The notes under the pieces are model-generated. The model saw only the letters and a program-made list of their open reading frames with translations. It was not told the origin of the DNA and did no database searches. Shown piece by piece: positions 24,881 through 37,347 of a stretch of DNA of 64,000 bases; position 1 is the first letter of the stretch; each line of letters starts with the position of its first letter. The DNA comes from Phyto melanocephala (Eukaryota; Arthropoda; Insecta; Diptera; Rhinophoridae): NCBI GenBank assembly GCA_941918925.1, contig OW799236.1, positions 102,068,562 to 102,132,561 on the forward strand, in the 5' to 3' direction. A program made the position numbers and the translations under genes.

Positions 24881-24969
24881 TATATAAAAGAGTTAATAGT
24901 TCTTTTAAAAACTAGTTAGTAAATACTTAAATAATGCGCTTAAAGTAAATGGTCTTTGTAAACGAAACA

Positions 24970-25545
24970 TTGGTATCCTCGAGGCAAAATTATTAAAACA
25001 ATTTAAGATCCAATTGTAAAAACCAAATAAACTCAAATAAAAATTGTGAACATATAGAGATAATGTGGATACCAGCCCAAATTATCCAAAATGGGATAAT
25101 TTTTGTAAAACCTTTTCGAAGGTTTAAATTTACCTTAAAGTTTGGGTCAAGGGAAAACACGTCAGAAAGTGGCAAAATATTGACACCGTTGAGATAAAAA
25201 CATACTATTGGTTGACTCAAATTTTGAGAAATCGAAAGAGTTTCTGAAACTGAGTAGGCCAACGCTTTGAAGATAAACTAGTGTAGGAACAAGTCACACT
25301 CATCTAGGTCATATGAGATTATCGGATGACACGACACGAAAACCATGTAAAGAAGAGGATCGGACATAAAAACACTACCTTTGTCAATGTTCTGCGTTTT
25401 GGCGTGTTAAACGCCAAGTAGAACTTAATGGTGGACACTATACCTAGGACTTGGATGAGTTTGGGATCGTGGTTCTAGTAGGGGAATTTTTATTCATTAA
25501 GACTCTACAACATCCTAATTTGTGCATAACTGTGTAATCATTTTG
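24970..25545 (+). pseudogene. LINE RNase H-to-C-terminus relic, copy 1
   Basis: Plus-strand frames give MWIPAQI (RNase H end), ENTSESGKILTPLR, then KLSRPTL and TSHTHLGHMRLSDD. CKEEDRT, HYLCQCSAFWRVKRQV and LDEFGIVVLVGEFLFIKTLQ follow. The Cys/His order and spacing match the ORF2 C-terminus of I/R1/Loa-type LINEs. Stops and frameshifts are frequent. The same peptides in the same order occur on the minus strand at 56160-56840, so both derive from one family. Confidence 0.55.
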
Positions 25546-27285
25546 GGCTTTTAAATTTAAGTCCGACGGCTTTAATCGTTTTGTCAGTTGTTCTATGTAA
25601 GTCTGTTATCAATTTGCCAAGTTGTTCCATATGACAGTACAAGATTGTGCGTTTACATTCAAATTGATTTATTACAGTCTTGCACCAACTCTTCTCTACA
25701 ATAATAATCTTTTCTATACTACGGACTAGATATGGTCTGCTTGGTAACTTGGCAGTTAAATTTTGATAATGTTTTTAGCAACATTGGGCTTGGAAGGTGG
25801 ATAAAGCAAAACAAACGTTGTTTAGGTTTAACAGAATGCAAGTTTTTTCAATAATATGAAGAAAATTTTTCGACACGCGGATATATCAAACAATACGGAT
25901 TAAAATTAATAATAGTAATAAAGAGGTGTCAATAGTTTGGACAGGATACTATTAAATATGTTTTTTTTTATTCAGTAATTTTTACCTGTTTTGACGCTCA
26001 GACTAATAAACTTATTAAAATATCTATAAGCGATGTATGTATTCAATGTAACAATTAATTTCTTCTTATAGTAAGATTGTGAAAACATTGTTTCTGTACA
26101 TGAAATATATATATTTTTTAATTTTAATTGCGATAGCTCAAAACTACTAGATAGATCTTGATAAAAATTTTGCTCGCAAATACCTTGATACTTGGGATAA
26201 TACATTTGATAATTTTTTCTATGAGATATTATGTGATTTCTAGCAGAAAATAGTAAATAAAATATTATTAGGGGGATGGTAAGAAATTACTTCATATACG
26301 GACACAACAGAAGAAGGAACCCACCAAAAAAATAAAAAATAATGCAAAATAAATAGTGAACGCATGTGTTCACATCATGATGAAGTGATTAAATTTAGGT
26401 AAAACATGCATGATTTTTACATTAACGCGTCACGGCAGAGCATGTGTTTATATGAATATTATAATGATTTTCATTCAATTACAATTAGTGCATGGAACGC
26501 TTGCATCTTTGGTGAAAAGAAACTGATGTTTCATTAGTTGATTTTGTTTGTTTACATGTATTGTTTGGGATTTTTTGCATGCCTTTGCATATATTTGGAA
26601 GCACATTTTTAATGGCTAACTATGTATTTTGAATTTGGAGAAGGTATTCTTCATGCCTATTCTTGCAGTTATGAATTACAAGTCATGAAAAATTTTATTC
26701 ACATTAAACTAGTTCAAAAAATTTTATTTTTTTTTTTTTTGTGGGAATAGAAATTGCAGAAATTATTACAAAAAAAATTAATACAGTAATATTTATGGGG
26801 CAGCAAATCGGTCTGGCTTCAGAAATAATGAACACAAATTCTGTGGTATAACACGTATGTTGGTAGATTTCATTTCTACTGACTCACACCTTAAAAAATC
26901 TAATTTATAATCCAAGGCAAATTTATTCATCAGGTACTCTTGACTCACCAGCTGGTTATTTTTTTCAACACTTATTTTAAATTTCAGCTGTCAAAATGCA
27001 TAAATAAAAAACAATTTTCTCTCTTTACTAATTTATTTCAAATTTCAAACTTCATATATAAAAAATATGAACAAAAAATTCTCTCCGAACTGCAATTACC
27101 TGATGAACAAATATGCCTTGTTTATAATCATACAAAAAGATAAATTTTGGAAAATCGAAATTTTTGAAAGTCAAATATATTTTGCATTACCATAACGATT
27201 ATGAATTAAATTGTAGCAAAAATCCAAAACACCTATACTTTATTTTTATTTGATAGATATAGTAATGAGTTCAGAAAATTTACAA
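25546..27285. other. AT-rich DNA, nothing recognised
   Basis: No reading frame, TIR or RNA gene that I can support. Confidence 0.45.
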
Positions 27286-27291
27286 AATATT

Positions 27292-27725
27292 CTAGAAAAT
27301 TTTAACGACATCAAAATGTAAATGGTTCGCCAAATAACTTTTTTTTTTAAATGCTATAAAAAAAAGTGTAACTTCTTCGGCTGTGTGGCACGTAGCGCCG
27401 TCATGTTGAAACCAAATGTTGCCAATATCCTCCTTTTCAATTTTTGTGAACCAAAATTCGTTCAACATGGCCCGATAAGGATCGCCAGGGACTACAGTCA
27501 CTCCTTGCTCATTTTCGAAGAAAAATGGCCCAATTATGCCTCTGGACCAAAGTCCGCACCAAACAGTAACTCGTTTTGGGTGTATCGGCTTTTCAATGTA
27601 TGCGTGCGGGTTTTCTGTGCCCCAAATGCGACAATTTTGCTTGTTTACATACTTGCCAAGATCAAAATGAGCTTCGTCTGAAAAGATGATTTTTTTGGCA
27701 AAATCGGCCAAAGTAATGTCGAAAT
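27292..27725 (-). pseudogene. Mariner transposase catalytic-core fragment M1
   Basis: The open minus-strand frame (139 codons) reads KIIFSDEAHFDLG with the first catalytic D. VNKQNCRIWGTENPH, HPKRVTVWCGLWSRGIIGPF and WFQHDGATCHTAEE with the second D follow. These are the central blocks of a Tc1/mariner transposase. The N-terminal DNA-binding region and the third catalytic residue are missing. After TCHTAEE the sequence degenerates into lysine/phenylalanine-rich codons, so the original frame ends about there. No TIRs found nearby. It is the best preserved of the mariner relics. Confidence 0.85.
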
Positions 27726-28535
27726 ATTTCCCAGCGTTGCTTAGCGGCAGGATAAAACAAATTATCTGTCAAATCAGACATTAGCTAAGTGTTAACATTC
27801 ACGAAATAAGCAGTTGTTGAAAAAAAACGTAAGATGGTGGACCCTTTATTTTACTTTATTTTAAGAATTTACAAATGACAAAACATTTTTGTAATCATTA
27901 AACTAATAACAAATTTCCGTCTTTTCTTTACAGGTAAATATTCTCTATTTAGCAAGAGAGAATCATTAAATCCGATATCGGTAATATGTGGTAATTAATA
28001 TGTTACATATAATACTAAGTCTTTTTTGTGTGATTATAATAATCTAGTACTAATTAACACCCTTTCTTTCAAATATTCGCCTGATACGTTTGCGGTTTAA
28101 AATAGCGAAGAATTAGTAATGAAAATTCTCTAGATATGAGTATAAAATTTAAAAGCCTTAAAAGATAACAAGTACTTATTAGAATGTCAAAAAATGTGCA
28201 TAAAATATAAATATGCAATATATTGAAAAAAAAATTTATATTATTTTTACTCATACTTGTGCAGAATCAATGTTTGCAATACATCTGAGAATATATTTTA
28301 TTTGTAAAGGAACTTACAAATGTTGTTTTAAAACGTTTAATATTTGAAAACAATACGTATTTGTAGTCTGCCGCAATATTGCACATAAAAGGTGTTAATT
28401 TATGTTGTCATTTGTTAAAAACTGTGCGTGTCTACAATACAAATTTAACAAATATACATTTTTGCACATACAAATAGATAAATAGAAACCCAAGCGTATG
28501 AAAGGCAACAAAATTGAGGAGATTGTGAGTTCTGT
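27726..28535. other. AT-rich DNA, nothing recognised
   Basis: No supported feature between the mariner fragment and the next transposon. Confidence 0.45.
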
Positions 28536-28544
28536 CTATTGAAC

Positions 28545-29489
28545 TAGGGTGATCAACTCGGTTTTACAACCGGTGGAAAACCCGGTTTTTTCTACTTTCA
28601 GCTGGCGGTTTTTTCTAAATGTTGATTTTTCGAATATCGAATACACCGGTGTTTTTTTATCCGAAAAAGCCGCTTTTTTATTTGTTTAAGTAGTTTATTT
28701 TCATATATCTTTGTAACCAATCGTACCATAGTATATTAAGTACGCGAAAAGTTTCCAAAACTCAGAAAATAAAAGCTATTAAATATCCTTCCATAGTATA
28801 GTAAGAAATTTATTTGTTGTTTAGAAAACAAAAAAAAAATATATAAAAAAAATAATTAAGCTTAAATATTATTTTTTTTATTGGATATAAACCTAACGTT
28901 AAAAGTTGAAGGTAGTTGAAGAAAAAACTTAACTGATCGATCACTTTTGGGTGAAAAGTGTGGTTACAATAAAAAAAAAACAATAATCCCTCTTTCCAGA
29001 TCCTAATTTTAATTAATGGCAATGAGTGTCTGTCAACTTAAATTTCAATTAAACTTGTTTATGCCTATATTTGTATGCCTGTCAGGTGTATGAGAAAGAA
29101 TTTTTAAAATGAAATTTTAAAGATTTTCTCTCTAGCCTTTTAAATGTATTTCAAATTACAGAAATCATTTCAAACAAAATACGTTAGTGCATATTAGTTT
29201 AAAAGATCTATTTAACATTTAAAAAATGTACAGAAGGACATACAAATTTTATAACAGCCTTATAAAAAAACCTATTGATATATGTATTAATTTATTGTAT
29301 TTATTTATTTGACTTGTAAAGAGTACCTTTTGTCCTTAAATTCAACTAATTAAAACCAAACAAGTCAACTACATTCATGTCAGTTATTGCGTAATGGTGC
29401 AGTCAAATGTATAAAACTGTAAAAATTTCATATTTAGATATAATTTTTAAAACCGGTTTCTTAAAAAAGTCGAATAATCGATCACCCTA
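28545..29489. mobile_element. 945-bp non-autonomous DNA transposon (hAT- or MULE-like)
   Basis: Terminal inverted repeat TAGGGTGATC at the left and GATCACCCTA at the right. Subterminal matches follow: CGGTTTTACAACCGGT on the left and AAAACCGGTTT on the right. The flanks carry a perfect 9-bp direct repeat CTATTGAAC (28536-28544 and 29490-29498), a target duplication. A length of 8-9 bp fits hAT or Mutator-like insertion. CCGGTTTT-type motifs recur in the left 150 bases, as expected for transposase binding sites. No coding sequence inside, so it must have moved in trans. Confidence 0.8.
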
Positions 29490-29498
29490 CTATTGAAC

Positions 29499-30214
29499 AC
29501 ATAGTAAAATGTAATTTGTTTAAATAACCATTTATATGTATATGCATGTGACTAAAATTTATTTGAAAAAAAACTAAATAAAAAACAAATAATTGCAATA
29601 GTTTTTAAAAATGACAATTGTGACATTTATTGTAGTTAACTTAAGATTAGTACTAGCAATTGAATAGATAAAATGACAAAAAATGACAAATTCAACAATC
29701 AGAGTTCAAATCTACAATTATGAATTGAAAAGAGCAAAAAACATAATGTGATTGGAGTTAGTTTTAATATTTCGATTTCATATTTATAAAAAAAAAATAT
29801 TTTTTAGTTAAAATAATTTTATAACAAAAGTGAAATATTTGTTAATAGCGGTTCAGGCAAAATATGAAACAAACTATAGGCTCTTGATAAAGAATTAAAT
29901 AATATTATATATTTTATAAATAAGAAGTTTTTAGGGAACATCTGGTGATTGGTAAACTAAAATTAACAGTTTTGTGAAAATCATATTTAAAACAAATGCT
30001 GCCTCCGTTTTGGTGTCTTATTTTAATTTAAAAAAATTAATATTATCTGAAAATATAACCAATAAAAATATGTATTGATTTCAAGTCCAGCAAGATGATA
30101 CAAAGAATTCAATATTAAGGTTAAGATTATTTAAAATAACATTAGAATATTCAAAGACTTTAATATTAAGGGAAACAACACCGTCAACACATTCATATTT
30201 AAAACTAAAAGTTT
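29499..30214. other. AT-rich DNA, nothing recognised
   Basis: No supported feature. Confidence 0.45.
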
Positions 30215-30985
30215 TTACACTTAGTATGGAAAATAATGTAATTTTAATGACTCCCGCTTTCAGGACTGCAATGATTGGTATTATTTTAGAGCATTTTCCA
30301 TAAGATCATTAAAAATTTGGGGCTGCAGCGCTCGAATTTCTGCAAAAATGTTGACTATGAGTTTGTAGATCGTCATGAGCTTGTTCACAAAAATTCGCTA
30401 ATTTAAATAACCCCAAAATAACAGTTGGGTGCTGACAAAGCTTGCAAAAGTGCTGGCCAATTAATTACTAACATTATTTGCTCCAAAAATTTTAATCAAA
30501 TCTGCTTATTAACAAAGACATCTAAACAAAAATTTAACTCATAATTTACAATCAGATTTTTAACAAAGTTGATTTCATTTCTCGCCGGCTGTTAAAATTA
30601 AAATGCAAAATTTAAACGTTGCCGTTTATGTGTGGGTTTTTATTCTTGCACCAATTGCATCCTATGTCAGATACCAATTATGCGTTTTTTAAAATAATAT
30701 ACAACCCATTCCTAGCTGAATAGAACGCCTTATCGTAGACGTTTTTGTGCTTCACTAAACTTTGCTTGAAATGTTCAATATTTTTCGTAATTCCAATTAA
30801 ACATGGTTTATAAGTTTAAAGCAAATCTCGTACAGTGCCATTTTGGAGGTACCAAAGACCTAATCAACGATGCATTTTGACGATAAAATGTCGACGATAT
30901 GCTCTTTGCGTTAAAATAATTGATTGTTAAATAAAATAAAAAAATCTAATATCTTGGTTCTTTGTTCAGTTGAGAATCCTTTCAT
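30215..30985 (-). pseudogene. Mariner transposase relic M2, near full length but shredded
   Basis: Starting at ATG 30985 (minus), frames read MKGFSTEQRTKILDFF, then LTQRAYRRHFYRQNAS (helix-turn-helix). NGTVRDL, KNIEHFKQSL and RMQLVQELKP (about 30640) follow. Then come VNYELNFCLDVFVNKQI, the mutated DEAHF..VNKQN block, and FWGYLN near 30420. EIRALQPQIFNDLMENAL (about 30300-30340) and the terminal IIFHT near 30230 close it. All parts are in mariner order, but the segment around the second catalytic D (QQDGATCHT) is deleted. Frames change at least five times. About 770 bp versus roughly 1 kb for an intact gene. Confidence 0.7.
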
Positions 30986-30989
30986 TATT

Positions 30990-31289
30990 TTCTCTTTCGG
31001 AATTATGTTTTTAATCTGAAAAATATTTTAACGACGTCTGGAGCCCCTAAAAGTGACTTCAATAAAAACAAAAATTTTTACACTCAAACCATATTCATAT
31101 CTTTAAGAAATTATATTTTGTTGAGCTTATCTGAACGTTCCTTTAAATTTAATTCCTTGGTTTGGTTTTCGGTTTTGCTTTTTTTTTTTTTGTTTGAAAA
31201 ACACTGTTCTTTAATTTACAAGCCACTTTGTGTATTGTATCGTCTGAAATACATGAAATAAATGAAAATAAAGTTTTAGTTTATTTACT
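30990..31289. other. AT-rich DNA
   Basis: Probably includes the degenerated 5' end of mariner relic M2; no clear TIR found. Confidence 0.35.
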
Positions 31290-32230
31290 TGTGAACAAAA
31301 TTTTGTTGACTGTATGTACATTTGCTTAATGCCAAATAATATTTAAGTTCAATCAAATAAAAAAACAGAGATGGAAAACGTGTTAAAATCTTACTTCTGC
31401 AAAGTTACAAATAAATAATTACAATAGAAAATAGTTTAAGTAAAATTTTTCGCAAAGTAAAAGAAAATAACAAGAACAACATTATAATATTTAAAATTTT
31501 TTTGATAAAACAAACAATTTTCACTTCCTATCTCTGCATAACACTTTTAAAATATATAAAATTAATTCGTATTGTTTTAAAAATCTTTAAATGCAACTTA
31601 TAACCAACAGGCATACAATATTGTAAAGCTATGCTCAAATGGCACCAACAGTACATTAGAAGGGAGCCGTGAATTAGACAATTGTTATATCTACTTAAGG
31701 TTTGAGTTACTGTTGTAATATTATTATTGCACTGTCTAAGAGTAAATAATATTAAACATCAAGCAAATGAAAAATCAGGAATGGGAAAAAATTTACAATC
31801 TTACTTCTGCAGTTTAAAAAAATATAGAAAAAAAACGAGTTGAAAACGTCGAAGAATGTTTAAATTTAAATATATAGTTTTTAAATTATTTTGAGAACCG
31901 AAAATTCTATTAAAAGTATTATGGAAAAAAAACTATATTTTCCATCTCTGTACAAATCACTTAAATATTTCAAAAAACATATGACACAAAATTATACAAT
32001 CTTGCAAATTTTTTAATGCAAACTAATAGAAATATATATTTGATTTAGTATTACTTCCAATATATTTGCAAATGGAACAGCTGTATTTAGTTCTGAATTA
32101 AATGGAATAAAGAAGAAGAAGTACGAGTTAAAAAAATCAAATTGAGTTTTAAAATTTTTTAAGTAATTTTTTATTGTACTAGCAGCTGTAAAAAAATGCG
32201 AAAAATCGCTGTTCACTTTTCAGTCAAATG
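31290..32230 (+). repeat. Degenerate ~410-bp tandem duplication containing TIR-like CAGRGATGGAAAA motifs
   Basis: CAGAGATGGAAAACG..AAAATCTTACTTCTGCA at 31366 recurs as CAGGAATGGGAAAA..CAATCTTACTTCTGCA at 31776, 410 bases on. Each is followed 170 bases later by an inverse TATCTCTG or CCATCTCTG (31536, 31950). Downstream blocks CAAATGGCACC..AGTACATTAG and CAAATGGAACAGCTGTATTTAG also pair, and a third weaker unit begins near 32100. The ends resemble hAT-type miniature elements, but convincing 8-bp target duplications are absent, so tandem growth of one decayed MITE is as likely. Confidence 0.5.
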
Positions 32231-34898
32231 GAAAAAATTAATGTTCTGGCAATTGTTTATTCAAGGAAGTTATAACGTCGTTTACTTTTTTTAAACATAC
32301 GATGATTTTTCGAGCAGATATAAATGTTAAATTGTATGCCTGAAATTCAGTAATAGCCTTTTCAATCACAATAGAATATACTTTTTGATGCAGATAGTTT
32401 AGAAATACAGCGTACGGTGCGTTAAAATAACTTCAAATGTTTTGTGTCAAAAGGATGTTTGAATGTTACAATTCACCTAACAATAAACATATAGAAGTAA
32501 AACTTTCAGTATTAGTTTTATTTTAATCAATAATTGTTGCTATAATTTTTATTATAAATGATTATAAATTTTTAAATAAATGAGAGGGTGTTTCAATTAA
32601 TTATATAGATATATAGTCAATTAATTAAATAGTTTAATAAAATATTTTATTGCTTTGTTAATTTTTTTATTTTTTTAATAATCTTTTCATTAGAAATAAT
32701 TGCTAATTTACTAAAAAAAATATTTTAGAGACTAAATAAGACCTTCATGTAATTACAAAATTTGAAAATATATCAAAAAATAATGCAGGATAATATTAAA
32801 TATATTAATCTTTAGTATTAAGGTCTAATATTTTGTTAGCAACAACTTTTTTGCAGATTTCACACGAACCGTATGTTAAGCTTTAACTCTTTTAAATAAT
32901 ATCTTAAACCCTAACAAAAAGTCAAACAAATTTGTTAACATGCAAAACAAACTGCAGTCATTTGTTATATATTAAAAAAAAAATCCAACAAAAACTAAGA
33001 AAAATCTTTAACTAAACATGAAGTAACTCATACTACTTTAGCTATTAAGGGACCTCTTTGAGTATTTACGACAAACAATAAACAAAATGTCTAGAGAATG
33101 ACAACAAAACCAACAACGACAATCAATGTGATTTTGTTGGTAACCACAGACAATGACTAATAATCGTGAAAAAAGGAACTGCAAAAAAAGTTACAAAATA
33201 AGAAAAATATTAAATATTTTAATAAATCTTACAAAAAACAAAAAACCGATTTCTATATTGTTGTTAGTGTGAATTTTTATTGAGCCACAATTTAAAAGTA
33301 ATAAAATATTAATAAATAAAAATCTCGTAAAGTATAAAAGGAAAAAAATTTGCTGCTAAATATTGTTTAATAAAAAGTGAAATTTGTTATTTGTTCATAA
33401 TTTTGATTTCTGTTTTCATTATTGTTGGTTTCGCTAGCTATAATTTTCGTTTTGTATTGTTAACAATTGTTAAATATTTTTCATCTGTAATTTTCTTTAA
33501 CAAAAAATCGTGTATTGTTGGCATTTTTTTTAACTTTTTTTGTATTTTAGACAAAAATTCAATCTCATTTTTTTTCAAAGTATTTTATGTTTAAAGTTAT
33601 GATCTTTAAGTTTAAATGTTTTGCTTTATTTCCTTTGATCGGAAATCGTGATTTATGATTTTTGTACTTTTGCAAAAGCTGACTAAAATACTAAAATGTT
33701 TATGACAAAAATACGTTTTTATTGTTATTTTACAAGAAAAATTTGTTCAAGAATTGAATAGTTTCATGATTGTAACTTAAGTTAAACTATTTAAGAGCGG
33801 TCGATGAACTAACTGAGTTTAGGTTTTTTAATTTCTTTTAAGGTTTACATGACCAGAGACTCAAAAAAAATTAGATCCTTAATAATGATAATTTCTTTCA
33901 GTTGAATTAAAATCTTTTCTTTTTATTTATAAGAGAGATATAAAATGTGATTGGAAAATTTTAAAAGTTGATGCTTAAACATGTCATACTTATATCGATA
34001 TTTGTTTAAAATATTAAACTTGCCTAAATTAGTACTTAATTTTTTTTTACGTTCATTTAAATTGCCTCGAAATTTCTTTGTATAGTAATTTACAAGTACA
34101 GATATTAAGTAAAATTTAAAAGGATTAAAAACTAAGCCATATATTAGGCCAATAATAATTAAATGCGTAAATAAACAATATTGTAAAGAGCATGCCAAAG
34201 TCATATACATGTTTGCACTGAGTGCTTTTTCCTTTTATTTTTCTTAAAGCTTATTTCTCACGATATGATTTGTAACTCCCAAAAAAATTAAAACATGCCT
34301 TACTAGCATCTGTTTGTTTACTTAAACGCAGTTAAAAATAAAAATTAAATGGAATTTTTTTATATCTTTTTTCAATACAGGTACGATTTTAGCTTTAACG
34401 GGGACTTGACTCTATCTAATGAGACAAAAATTAATTTTCTCTAATTTTTTCTGACTTTGCAGGGGATTTAAAATTTTTACTTCGACAGTAAACTACGTCT
34501 GACATAACCATTGTTAATTTACACTATCTGATGTAAAACACTTTGCCTAATCAAAATACTGCTAACGGAATCAAAAATAAAATTTCTGTTTGAAATATTG
34601 TCTAACGATTTATGATAACTATATGATGATATATCTTTTATTAGTAAAGGAAACCATCTATAATGGTTAATATGAGCAATGTTTTCAATTAGAGATCTGT
34701 ACCAAAATATTAAAAAATGGGAGCCTTCCTAAAGTTTAATCAGAATTCTAACAAAGGTTTAAATAAGTTCTTATAGTTTCTAGAAAGATAACTTTTAACT
34801 TTTACTTTTGAATTCCTATTATAAGTATTAGTACTACACTACAAAACTATAACCTTTTTGTGGCTTGGCGATGACAAATTTTCTAAAAATGATAAATA
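32231..34898. other. AT-rich DNA, nothing recognised
   Basis: About 2.7 kb without a recognisable element. Open frames are short and F/K/N/I-rich. Confidence 0.45.
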
Positions 34899-37347
34899 AC
34901 AAGTAAGAGCACTATATTCGGCTGTGCCGAATCTTTTATACCCACCACCAATTTTGTGTACATTTAAAGCACAATATTTATTATTTTGTTAATCGCTACG
35001 GAATAATCTCTTTATAATAAAATATGTATCACTTTCTTTGTAGAGGCTGGTTAAATATTAAGGGCCCATGTTGAAGGTGAACTACACCTAGTCTTTAAAT
35101 GTGTTTTCTGCATTTCTCAATCTCAAACTTACTCAATTTGATCCGTGGAAAGATACGCAAATGAGCAATGCTTTAAAGTTATTCAGATTTTTTATAAAAA
35201 TGGGCGTTCACATCAAAATGCATTTTGTGCACTCCGTAATTCTTTTGATCAACATAATCGTTCAAATTCGTCCACAATCGGGAGAATTGTAAAAAATATT
35301 TAAATTTCTGCAAAATAGGTCTGTATAAAATGTTAGAAAATCTGTGAATGCTTTCTTAGTTCGTTGAATGGGAACCATTGTCGGTTTTTGCGATAGTGTG
35401 GCAAAAGAGCAGTCAACCTCGCCTCATCATCATGCCCAACAATTGAGCATCAACATTGTCATTGAAAATTTGGACCATCAGATAGAGGAGTGGCGCCATG
35501 GATGGAGGGGGGGGGGGGGTCATTTGGGCGATATTTTGTTAAATACATAATTGAAACATACAAATATTATCATTATAAAAACAAATCATATTAATTTCCT
35601 AAATAATTTGTGTTTTATTTAAATTCAACATCGGTCCCTAAAATTTAACCACCCTTTATAACTTCGATATGCTACTAAAATGCTTTTGTAAATGTAATCT
35701 TTCAATGAAAGTGGGCGTTAAAGTAGGCGTGTCAATAAACACAACTTAGATATTTCAATATAGTCCTTTATTTTCCCAAAAACTTTGTCAATAGAGAAAT
35801 TACATGAATTTAAGATAAGCCGTTATATGGGAGGTAGGCGTTAAAGTGGGAGTGTCACCTAAAGTTTTTGGCACAACAATTACATTGATTAGAAGGATAT
35901 ACGTAGCAAATCTGATCATCATACCTCTAATTTTGGCGGCTTTATGAGCTTTTAAATTTCATTAACGGTAGATAACGTGAAAAGTGGGCGTTATAGTAGG
36001 CGTGTCAAAATTGTTTTTTTGCGAATAAGTACAACTTAGATGTTTCAATATAGTCCTTTATTATTCCAAAATTTTTATTAATAGAGAAATTATATGCATT
36101 TTAGGTAAAACGTTATATGGGAGGTGGGCGTAAAAGTGGGCGTGGCACCTTAATTTTCTGGCACAGTAATGACATTGCCTAGAGGGATACACGTAACAAA
36201 TTTGATCATCAGACATCTAATCTTGGCGGTTTTATGAGCTTTTAAATTTTATTAACGGTAGATAACGTGAAAAGTGGGCGTTATAGTAGGCGTGTCAAAG
36301 TTATTTTTGTGAATGAGTACAACTTAGGTGTTTCAATATAGCCCTTTATTATTCCAAAATCTTTATTAATAGAGAAATTATATGAATTTTAGGTAAAACG
36401 TTATATGGGAGGTGGGCGTAAAAGTGGGCGTGGCACCTTAATTTTCTGGCACAGTAATGACATTGCCTAGGGGGATACACGTAGCAAATTTGATCATCAG
36501 ACATCTAATTTTGGCGGTTTTATGAGCTTTTAAATTTCATTAACGGTAGATAACGTGAAAAGTGGGCGTTATAGTAGGCGTGTCAAAGTTGTTTTTGCTA
36601 ATGAGCACAACCTAGATGTTTCAATATAGTCCTTTATTATTCCAAAATCTTTAGTAATAGAGAAATTATATGAATTTTAGGTAAAACGTTATATGGGAGG
36701 TGGGCGTAAAAGTGGGCGTGGCACACTGATTTTCCGTTACAAAAAAGCGGCTCACCAAAAAGCAAAGTGTGCAAAATTTCAGAGTCGTACATCCAATTTT
36801 GTTGCTTTTATGACGTTTTTGTTTTTAAATATACCGAAAAATACACTGTGCGGTATAAATTTTCGTACATTTTGATCGATAACTCCTCTCCTAATGCATA
36901 GATTTAGATAATTTTTTGGGAAAAATATTGTTTTTCCTCAGGAAATATATATTCGGAGTTTTATGAGTCTACGTTAATGCGTTTGGACACAATTCCATTT
37001 TATTCGTTGTTTGAAGGACACGGTTTTTTCGACCTACTCTTGCTTTTCGAGCTATAACTCTGTTCCAAATATTCCGATTTAGCACATTTTCAATACCAAA
37101 CAAACCTTGTCTATAAGAAAGATTCTGGCAAAATTGGAGCCCCCTAGCTTTTTCGGTGCGACCTCTATCGTGCTTTCAACAGACGGACAGACGGACAGAC
37201 GGACGGACATAGCTAGATCGTCATCAAATCAAACCCTGATTCAGAATATATATACTTTATGGGGTCTAAAATGGATATTTCGATGTGTTACAAACGGAAT
37301 GACAAAATGAATATACCCCCACCATTTTTTTGGTGGCGGGTATAAAA
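34899..37347 (-). mobile_element. Long DINE-1/Helitron-like element, copy B2 (composite)
   Basis: Same ends as B1: ACAAGTAAGAGCACTATATT with the TTCGGCTGTGCCGAA palindrome, and GGTGGCGGGTATAAAA. It is about 310 bp longer because it holds one more ~290-bp internal unit; AAAGTGGGCGTTATAGTAGG recurs at about 35981, 36271 and 36559. It carries the same nested mariner. A G13 homopolymer occurs at about 35507-35519 where B1 has G7. Pairwise identity to B1 is high by eye, implying recent spread. Confidence 0.75.
35043..35656 (+). mobile_element. Nested internally deleted mariner (in B2)
   Basis: Flanked by TA at 35041-42 and 35657-58. This copy keeps the clearest N-terminal frame: GTG at 35145, then ERYANEQCFKVIQIFYKNGR, NAFCALRNSFDQHNRSNSST and IGRIVKNI before a stop. 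The frame at 35368-35550 has SVAKEQSTSPHHHAQQLSI and ends GGHLGDILLNT, the mariner C-terminal motif. The catalytic core is missing. TIRs as in B1 and B3, with a few substitutions at the left (GGCTGGTTAAATATTAAGG). Confidence 0.75.

Noticed and set aside
27322..27681. 119-codon plus-strand frame
   Set aside because: Antisense of mariner fragment M1, whose minus-strand frame carries the catalytic motifs.
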